Below, one piece after another: positions 56,253-64,000 of a stretch of 64,000 nt of DNA (position 1 is the stretch's first letter; every line of letters starts with the position of its first letter). Made by a program: the position numbers and the translations under genes. The stretch covers positions 1 through 64,000 of the forward strand of contig JADNRX010000124.1 in assembly GCA_015501595.1 (NCBI GenBank), written 5' to 3'. This DNA comes from Hymenopellis radicata (Eukaryota > Basidiomycota > Agaricomycetes > Agaricales > Physalacriaceae). Below the pieces are notes generated by a model. That model worked only from the letters and a program-made list of their open reading frames with translations. It was not told where the DNA came from and did no database searches.

Positions 56253-57285
56253 GCATAACAACCTGTATGATGGAGGGAATCTGGAGGGAATGAAAATGAG
56301 ATCGGGCCGGTTCATGCGAAGCCGATCGTGTTTGGCAAGGGCGTGCTCTTGAAAGTTGGTCAGACTCAATCGCAAGTTCCCTATATAACACATATATTAA
56401 CGAAACTACACCATTTCGTTGTCCTCTGTTTGTTATCATCGTCCTCGGTCCGAAATCCCCAAAATGCTGGTTCCTCTCTACATCCTTCCTTTCACCGCTC
56501 GAAATGGCCCGTGGCTCCTCTCTCAACCGCTGCTGCAACTGTGCTGTCCGCGACACGCCGTCTTTCACGCGCAGTACAAAGCTGCCTGGGTTGCTTTTAC
56601 CTAGTTGATGTTTCGCCGACCCGACATGTCTAACCAGAGGACCAACGCCCGAATGCCCTGCTTTTTGTTGGTGGACGCGTTGGTTTACTGACGGTACACC
56701 TACCACATTCTCCCCGCGGCACTTTCACTCAGATCAATAGGTTTATCTCTCTTCGTTTGGTCATCTCGCGTGTATGAACCGATTCCTTTCCGGTCGCAAT
56801 GCCGGTTCTCCTCCTTCTCGTTGTATGACTTGCTCATCTCTCAGCCGCCATATTAGGTATACTGCTTCGCTTATCGGCATTCGTTATAGGCGGCATATCG
56901 CCTCTACGCTCTTGAGAGGGTTGAGGTCAGTAAGTTTCTGAGGCTTGGCCCAGGTATGATTGGACTAAAACTCGCTGAATGATTCCCAGATTTCTTTTTG
57001 TCCGGGGTCTACATATTGCTATTGGTTAATAGACAGAAGTACTGTACTAACATACCCCGAGATACTGTACTTCTAAGTTGAATGTGTCCTCGCGTATCCT
57101 CTCAAGCTCTTAAACTTCTCGACACGATAAAAAAGGCCTGCCGGAACGGAGCGAAGTCAATGCTCCTAGTGCCAGTAAATCGGGGCGTAGCGAAGCGATG
57201 CCAAGTCTTGTATATTATTCATGAATTCTGCTTGAATTGGTGATAAATCGCTTGAGATACAGAAGTTTGAAAAGCGCATTTGATT
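56253..57285. other. Intergenic, nothing recognised
   Basis: Contains the upstream flank of the RRM gene. Short open frames on both strands show no motif. Confidence 0.4.
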
Positions 57286-57288
57286 CAG

Positions 57289-57900
57289 TCAGAAAATGCA
57301 ACCCATTCTTCTACACCTGGCCGCCTCATTACGATACGCTCTCCATTGAGCTTTAGCCTCCCGTGTTAACGCCTGCTGTTCCGCATCGGACAGTGACACG
57401 GGGACGGAGTAGATAAATGGATCGTCTTCCAATTTTTGCGCTGTTGACAGAACCACGCCTGAACCTGCTTCCTGCTCAACCTCGTAGCCGTATAATTTCC
57501 TGCACGGAAGGGTACAACTCTTCGCAAAACGATTCGTGAAGGATAGCGAGCTGCTCTGGGGTTTCCTGAGTGGCTCTTGGTCGACCAGAATCCGCTTTCG
57601 CTCTGTTGGCGAACCATCTAGAGGACGCGTCAATGGAGAGGTTTATCGGACTCGTATTTGGGGAACACACCTGCCAACTTCTTGGGATGATACTTCCCGT
57701 CCGAGAGCGGATACTTGAATAGAAATAATGCAACTGTTCTTGGTGGGTGGTCTTTCTCTTTACGCATTATCAGCGCGTCGGCATACCACGAGCTGATTTG
57801 CAGGGGACTTACAGTCCCATGAATCCCTTCCACCAACTGAGCTTCTCCTCGAGAAACTCTATTTGGCGTCGTTCATAGGCTCTGAAGGGGCCACTACAGG
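57289..57900 (-). pseudogene. Broken homeodomain protein gene
   Basis: From right to left: YERRQIEFLEEKLSWWKGFM near 57870, a possible intron, then RPRATQETPEQLAILHESF and YPSVQEIIRL (homeodomain helices 1-2), a one-base shift near 57490, TRLSRKQVQAWFCQQRKNWK (helix 3), another shift, and EDDPFIYSVPVSLSDAEQQA to the end. The WFxNxR signature of the recognition helix reads WFCQQR, so the nearly invariant Asn is Gln. With two frame changes and that substitution it is probably a decayed homeobox gene; assembly error could account for the shifts but not the substitution. No second mating-type homeodomain partner is nearby. Confidence 0.6.
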
Positions 57901-58453
57901 TAACCAATACGGGGGAATTATGGGAAGTTGTAGGTCCAAGTGAGCGCGAGTTGAAACGACCCTGACCACGAGTCACGCGTGGCACTTTTCAACTATTTCT
58001 TCCTAATGCTCTCAGCTGGGCCACCTCTAACTTGAGACTATTCACAATATGCTCTAGATGCACCTTGGCTGCAAAAATCCAAGCTCCTCTCTCCACGTGT
58101 TTGTTTAGGAATTCGGGAATGAGTGGGTCACCCGATCCCGAAATGCCGTTTGGCGTGGATGCCCGACGCGATAGTACTGCTTAGGCAGCAGCTACACTTC
58201 GGCTAAATGACGGCTACACTCGCCATGTAGCCGTACATCACTGGTCTGAAAGATTATGGAGATGCACTGTCATCTACGGTTGAACGGATACAGTACGTGC
58301 CAAATGTACGACGCGGGCTGAGGCACTGACGTGTGCTGTCGGCAGCGCTTTCTTCTCGGATCCCTGCGCTCGCCTATAAAGGCCTGCGTGCAGAGTCTCG
58401 TAATTCCATCGACTCTCTTTCTCCCCATCCTACCGCTCCGACCATCACTTCCA
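57901..58453. other. Intergenic, promoter side of the SDR gene
   Basis: No gene recognised. A tataaa-like motif (gcctataaagg) lies at 58372-58382, about 75 bp before the SDR start, and is a plausible TATA box. Confidence 0.45.
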
Positions 58454-59485
58454 ATGTCTTCAACAACGTTCACGACTTCCCTCGAGGGTATGCGACCAGC
58501 TACTGCAAATGTACACTACTGACGCATCGTCCAGGCAAAGTCGCAATCGTAACAGGATCGTCGCGCAGCATAGGCGCCGCCATCGTCCGTTCTATGGCAG
58601 AGCAAGGAGCTAAAGTTGTAGTCAACTGTGCGTCAGATACCATTATTAGTCTCCCATATCCTCATCAATCGCCGTAGACGTGAACAACCCGCAACCCGCC
58701 GATGAGCTCGTTGCAGAGATCAAAGCACAAGGCAAAGGGGACGCGGTCACGATCAAGGCCGACGCGTCTACGATCGCGGGAGGAAAAAGTCTTATCGCCG
58801 AGACCATCCAAGCCTTTGGAAAGATCGACATCCTGGTTCTGAATGCGGGCATTATGGGCAGCAAGACCATTGCCGATGTCGATGAAGCGTTCTTCGATGA
58901 CCATATAAACTGCAACATCAAGGGACCGCTCTTCATGGCCAAAGCCATACTAGAACATCTGCCCACTCGTAGGTCGCGTCCTATGAGCTGTGATATTCAG
59001 GTTCTAATGTGTTGTCCTCATCAGCCGGAGGCCGCATCATATTCTTCTCATCTTGTTTGACCGGCGCGACAGGTACTATCTTCCCTCACTGAGATTTGTA
59101 GACGTTCATCGACATTCTGTAGCTGTACCACCCAATGCTCTGTGCTACGCCATGTCCAAAGGTGCCATCGAACAGGTATCTCGCGTCCTCGCAAAGGACG
59201 TGGGTGGTCGCGGTATTACTGTGAACACCGTTTCACCCGGTCCTGTGGACACCACACTCTTCCGCGCCGGAAAGCCCCAGAAGCTCATCGACTTCATCGC
59301 CACACAAAATCCGAACAACCGCCTGGCGTTACCGGAGGATATTGCACCTATGGTCACTTTCCTGGCTAGCCCTGCAGCACTCTGGGTTAACGGCCAGAAT
59401 ATTCGTGTCAATGGGGTGAGTGTGGATTTCTACCCAAGTTCTTCATGAAGCTGAGCAACTTAATTTCCAGGGTTTCGTCGTATGA
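58454..59485 (+). CDS. Short-chain dehydrogenase/reductase (SDR)
   Basis: Six exons: 58454-58487, 58535-58627, 58678-58968, 59025-59072, 59123-59415, 59471-59485. Start MSSTTFTTSLEG, then the cofactor-binding KVAIVTGSSRSIGAAIV (TGxxxxxG), ILVLNAG (NNAG-like), IIFFSSCLTG (catalytic Ser region) and CYAMSKGAIEQ (YxxxK). It ends NGGFVV. About 250 residues, as usual for classical SDRs. It would oxidise or reduce an alcohol/carbonyl with NAD(P)H; the substrate is unknown. Closest plan is the 3-ketoacyl-ACP reductase/versicolorin-reductase-like group. No frameshift. Confidence 0.92.
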
Positions 59486-59761
59486 ACACAATGAAAACAA
59501 CCGCGTTGTATATTAGAGTTATTGCTCTATAGTAAATAATCATAATGCCTGGACAATGCAACACCTTGACATCAAAGGAAAACGCCACGACTTCACTATG
59601 CAGATACGAAGGTCTGTTGCGTTTGCCCACGGTCTCCAGTGCCCAAAAAAAAGATATTGCATGCCCAGAAGCGGCTGTGGGTAACATATGGTGAAGTGCG
59701 AGGGCGCCAAATTTGGTGAGCATCCAGAATGATATCAGAATCTATTGCTTGATTATAAAGG

Positions 59762-61718
59762 TCATCCTGCGGGTGTGAGTTGTGGAGCATTAACAAGATT
59801 TCCATCTGCCTCAGCCGCCTTCTTCTCCTCGTTAGAAGAGTTATTCTCGTTGACTCCCTCCGCTACCTTCTCATCTACCTTCTCGTCCACCGCTTCTACT
59901 TTGTCGTCCTCTGCGGCCTCACCCACCGGCGTTCTATTCTCTACGTCGGATTGTGTCCTACGCAGAACTTGCGTCTTCGAGTATGGCATGATTCCACCCT
60001 GGTATCCGAACCATGTTTTCCGGTCGCAATGAGGGCCGCGTAGGAAGAGAATAAAGAATTGCCACCCCGACCACGCCACTGATAACGCAGCTCCTGCACG
60101 CCATCCGTGCTCGATGAAGACCTTAGTGCCAACAGCTGTTCCCATTACTTGTCCGATGAACAGCTACATCTAGTGTTAGCCTGATTACTAGCAATAGAAA
60201 ATCTAATACTCACGGAAAGAATATAGACTGCATTAAGACGTCCTCGAGCCTCTGGCGCAATTCTAATGAAGTGAGCGGTTAGTATCATTCAGAAAGCGAG
60301 AAAACACTAGGAGTACCCAAAGATAGACGTCGACAAAGATACCTGTCTAATGAAGTGAGCGGTTAGTATTATGCAGAAAGCGAGGAAACACTAGGAGTAC
60401 CCACAGCATCTGACGAAAGACGTCCAAGCCGAATGTTGCAATGATGACGGCACCAATATTGATACCTCCCGCGCCGACTTGTATCACCTGGAACAATACG
60501 AGTCCGACCATGCCGAAGAGCGAGGCGTACCACGGAATGAGCTTGTCGATAGTTCGACCAACAAGCGGTCCCATGGCCACGCCAAACATTCCAACTAGTG
60601 CGAACAAGCCGATGACAAGGCTGTAAACCGAAAGTCAGATACGAGTAAGAGTCGGAGATAAACATACGTACGTTGAGTAGTTGTATGGAGCATCGCCCAA
60701 CAAGAATGTGAGCGTAACCCAGAAGTTCGAGAAGGATGCACTCGACGCCATGTTGATCAAACAAGCTTGCACCAATATCGGCTCAGTGAAGCAAAATTTC
60801 GCCATTGTCCACAGAATATCCCAATACGTCAGGTGGCTGTTCTTCGACGGGTAATCAGGTAGCACGAAGTAACTCCCGACGAGTACGAAATATTGAACAC
60901 CGATGGCCATGTAGTACACGACGCGCCACGATGTGAACTCTGCGATCACACCCGCAATAACTCGCGCAATCAGGACGCCGAAAAGGAGGCCAGATAGTAC
61001 GACTGATAACGCGGCTGCGCGTCGTTCTGGTGGCGCAAGATCTGCAGCAAGCGGGAGAAGAATTTGGGGAGTAACACTGAGAGCCCCTACGAGGAAAGAG
61101 AAGGCCTCAAATACTTTCAGATTCTTAGTAATGGCGAGAGGGATCGAAAGAGAGGCGGAGAAGATGACGAGAAGGAGTATCAACTGCCGTCTCCGCACAA
61201 GGTCCCCCAGAGGGGAAATAAGAAGTAGCCCCGTCGCATATCTGAAACAGGAATCAATTCCGGTATTGACAGCTTGAAAAGGATCTTCGTACCCTGCCTG
61301 AACAAGCGTGGGGATGCTGAGTAACGAGTTGAGATACCAGGCAGAGCAAAAGATACGAGAAGAACATACGTGGAGACTTCGCTGTAAGTCACATTGAAGC
61401 TCTTGGACATCTCGACTGTTGTATGAGTTAAGCATGAGCCTCTGATTGCTGTATCGATTTCACATACTCAGAAGGGGTTGGCAATAATACAGATTAGCCA
61501 CGACTATGAGACCGTGTAAGCGATGTGGGGAAGTACATGAGCTAAAATTATGACAGACCGAAAGTGCTCGCAAATCCGAACGCGATGTTCAGCGTTAAGC
61601 CAAAGTGAAAGGGCTTGTGAGGATCATATCGAAGGCGTTTGGGTATCGGGACAAAGCCAAAGTCGGTAGAAGGAATGTCCAGCTCGGTGGGTTCCTCGGA
61701 TTGCTGTACCAGAACCAT
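59762..61718 (-). CDS. MFS transporter (12-segment type), with a duplicated intron
   Basis: Start at 61718 (MVLVQQSEEPTELDIPSTD). After LTLNIAFGFASTF, short exons give VVANLYYCQPLL, EMSKSFNVTYSEVST and IPTLVQAGY. Then come TGLLLISPLGDLVRRRQLIL (motif A DxxxRR), FEAFSFLVGALSVTPQILLP and SGLLFGVLIARVIAGVIAEF, with further segments to YILSLFIGQVMGTAVGTKVF and HGWRAGAALSVAWSG. A long acidic cytosolic tail (DKVEAVDEKVDEKVAEG) ends it at 59762. The NLYYxQPLL and LIQAGYxTGLL text is typical of a fungal MFS exporter group related to bacterial permeases. Substrate unknown. Frame is continuous with splicing. The introns at 60343-60400 and 60263-60316 are near-identical. Confidence 0.85.
60263..60400 (-). 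repeat. Duplicated intron around a 26-nt exon
   Basis: Intron 60400-60343 and intron 60316-60263 share gtactcctagtgttt, ctcgctttctg, atactaaccgctcacttcat and the acceptor area, differing by a few substitutions and four extra bases at one end. Between them is the exon 60342-60317, encoding VSLSTSIFG, which fits the family's conserved sequence. Confidence 0.85.
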
Positions 61719-62715
61719 CGTCGTCAACTATGTGCTTTGTCGTTGTCGTGGTGGTGGCATGAAAGAGAAGAATGTTTTTATACGCGGTTTAGCCGGCAGG
61801 CTCGGATCCGTGATCCACAGAAATGCCTCCGGCTGAAAGGCATTCTAATTATAGATGCCTTGAAAGCCGGAGAGCTGCTCAGCTGGAGTCGATTGCGTGC
61901 TCAAGCCCAACGGGGTATGCCGTGCCTTCGAATTTCTTCTTGATATCTTCGTTGAACCGCGACGTTGTTGATATGTATGAGGCCTTCACTTGAGATAATA
62001 GAGTAAGTGTATTTCGACCTTCAAGTCTGCACTCAGCACTGAACAGGCACTGAAAGCGCTATACTTACTACTTAGTACACAAGGTTTAAGCGAAAGTTAC
62101 ACTAAACCCCGTTCATTTTCGACTCGAGTCATACTGCGCCTGTGCTCACCCAGACGGTACCGACAACCGCAACTCGCGAGGCGGAGAGTCGTTCTGAATC
62201 ACTGTGGCGTTGAAAGGACCTGGGTTATTTAGATGCGAGCTGAAAGGGAGTATGCTTCCGGTTGTGGTGTAGACGAACCTTCGTCAGCGTCTTCCTTCAC
62301 GAACAATCACATTCCTCGGTCGACGGGTTGCGCAATGTCATCAGGTCATGACTTGGTCACCCGTTCAAACCGCGAGCTACGCAGTGCCGCTAGTGTCCAT
62401 GGTAGATGGAAATGTATTCTGGGATTCAGCGGAGGAAGTAAGCTCGCATTAAAGAAAGTTCATGAGACTACATCAGACTCATTTCGGAAGAAGAGCTCCT
62501 AAGGCCTCAAAAAAAGAAGGGCACGGATCGGCGCGCCGCGCAAAGTCTGAAGTCGATCCAAAGTCGATCATCTCCGAATTAGGATGCGCCGCCTGCTTTG
62601 CACTCAACCATCACCTCCCCTTGACCTCCAAGTCCTACCCGCCCTTTGAGGCGAATCGTTTAGACTTTATCTCCAGATAATTTCAAACGGAACTTCGGGC
62701 TCCCGTTCAACGCTA
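61719..62715. other. Intergenic, nothing recognised
   Basis: Holds the promoters of the divergent MFS and F-box genes. No repeat or RNA gene was identified. Confidence 0.4.
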
Positions 62716-64000
62716 ATGGTTTCGTCGCATGGCCCCTTACTCCCATCCACAACCAATGGAGGCGATACCAGTCCTAACGAGCCCATAATGCCCACGACGA
62801 TACACTCCCTTCCTCCCGAAATAATGACGGAGATATTCCATTTGACCTTCGACAAGCCATGCCTTATAACATGGCCCCATTTACATGGACCATGGCTGCT
62901 CGAGCGCGTCTGTGCACGGTGGCGCGATCTTGTAGTCTCGTGCTCATCGCTCTGGGCGTCGTTTCATGCTACTGCAAGGCTGCAGGATGTATCGCCGCGA
63001 ACTACAGCAGTTATGACCCAGCGTGCCTTGAGACTTTCGACGACCTATCCCTTGACCTTTATTGCGGGCCCAGGATTAGGAGATCCTGTCACTGATGCAC
63101 TCATAGCACATGCGTCTCGTTGGAGGGACGCCACTCTGTTTGAAAGTAATCTTTGGGGTATTGATAAGCGGCGTCACGGTGAACGACTTCCCCGTTCTCG
63201 AGCGCCTTCGACTTTTCAATCCCGGCACTGGAGGCTCAGGGCTCCACCATTTAAGGTCGTTTTCAAACGCGCCTCAGTTGAAGACCTTGTTTATTTCGGA
63301 CACTGCCACACCTGCAGGATTTCCTACGACAAGGCAGGAGCTTCGAGCAATAACCAGCCCCTTCGAGTGGGGTTCGTTGTCTCATCTAACTATCGACATG
63401 GACTTTTCCTGGATGTCCTATACATTCTTCAAGTCTTGTCCAAACCTCTTCTCGTTCCGTGACCTCAGTCGCCAGGACAACTGGTCAGGAAAAGAGGACT
63501 GGCCGGTGCTCCGCCATCCCTGCTTACGCGTTCTTCATTCCAATAATCCCTCATTTTTGCATCGCATCCGGTGTACTGCACTTGAAGAATTTTCGATTCC
63601 TCTAGTCCCAGGAGAAGAAGCTTTGTCGAGAGCTGCGGCTTTATTTCCAGCGCGTTCTCTCACATTCATACTCGATAATCGTATCCCATCCCGTCCTTTC
63701 ATCGAGACAAACATTCAAAGTGCTATCAAGCGCATCAGCAGACATCAGTGCTCAACTCGGCTCTGCTTAGACGTACGACGTGCCTCCTTCCGGCATATTC
63801 TCGTACTCTGCAAGCTCATCGCGGCACATTCTACTATCTTCCCGTATATGTCACACCTGGTTCTGAGATTGCGCCATCAAGCGCCTGCCTGCTCGGAGGA
63901 TTCTGTCTGTCTTCTTTCGTCCCCAGCGGACGCATCGGCGTTGGGTATCATCATGTACGAGCTGCAGATTCGCAATTCCCCGGAACGCTTGAATTTGGTT
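62716..64000 (+). CDS. F-box protein, cut by the window edge; one apparent frameshift
   Basis: MVSSHGPLLPSTTNGGDTS at 62716 leads to the F-box: IHSLPPEIMTEIFHLTFDKP, then LLERVCARWRDLVVSCSSLW. A second ATG at 62788 (MPTTIHSLPPE) is an alternative start. After RDATLFESNLWG the frame changes by one base near 63158 (tttgggg run) into ISGVTVNDFPVLERLRLF, then leucine-rich-like text (LTIDMDFSWMSYTFFKSC, LRVLHSNNPS) through to 64000. Basidiomycete genomes carry many F-box proteins of this layout, adaptors of SCF ubiquitin ligases that choose substrates through the C-terminal region. The target is unknown and the 3' end is missing. Confidence 0.75.

Overview
The window reads as nuclear DNA of a mushroom-forming basidiomycete (Agaricomycetes). 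Introns are about 50 nt with GT-AG ends. There is a KDZ-type transposase with a cysteine-cluster region, a member of a large uncharacterised agaricomycete protein family, a basidiomycete-type HET-domain gene, a copper radical (glyoxal) oxidase, a CE1 feruloyl esterase, and two chromodomain Ty3/Gypsy elements. No bacterial or viral operon structure was seen. All names rest on reading motifs by eye; no database search was run.

Layout. 1-7.1 kb: a KDZ transposase gene (minus strand, running off the left edge), a 180-bp tandem duplication, and a seven-exon gene of an expanded family of unknown function. 7.4-21.5 kb: degenerate repeats and an old Ty3/Gypsy chromovirus (Gypsy-1). Gypsy-1 is interrupted by four nonautonomous DNA transposons: two about 1.1-kb hAT-like elements with perfect 8-bp target duplications and two short elements flanked by TA. 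It also carries an apparent inversion of its gag core and a long extra 3' reading frame. 21.5-24.4 kb: gene-free, with MITE-like repeats. 24.4-27.9 kb: a membrane-anchored protein with two families of short tandem repeats. 28-30 kb: gene-poor, with a broken partial copy of the 36-kb gene. 30.2-38 kb: MFS drug transporter, HET gene between direct repeats, feruloyl esterase, coiled-coil protein. 38.4-41.2 kb: two tandem GNAT acetyltransferases, a GPALPP1-like protein, and an intron-containing tRNA-Met. 42.1-49.7 kb: an apparently intact young LTR element (Gypsy-2) with matching 222-bp LTRs and 5-bp target duplication, inserted into a third, truncated GNAT copy. 50-64 kb: copper radical oxidase with a 6-nt micro-exon, a GPCR-like gene, a two-RRM protein, a broken homeodomain gene, an SDR, a second MFS transporter with a duplicated intron, and an F-box protein cut by the right edge.

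How it fits together. The host genes (oxidase, feruloyl esterase, transporters, SDR, GPCR, HET) suit a plant-matter-degrading mushroom, but nothing indicates a single cluster. The most informative part is transposon archaeology: nested insertions can be peeled back exactly from target duplications, and each removal leaves the flanking reading frame in register. A recurrent pattern of one-base frameshifts, many explained by loss of one base from a short C or G run, affects several host genes and Gypsy-1 but not the 5.6-kb Gypsy-2 frame. This raises the question of assembly error versus real decay.
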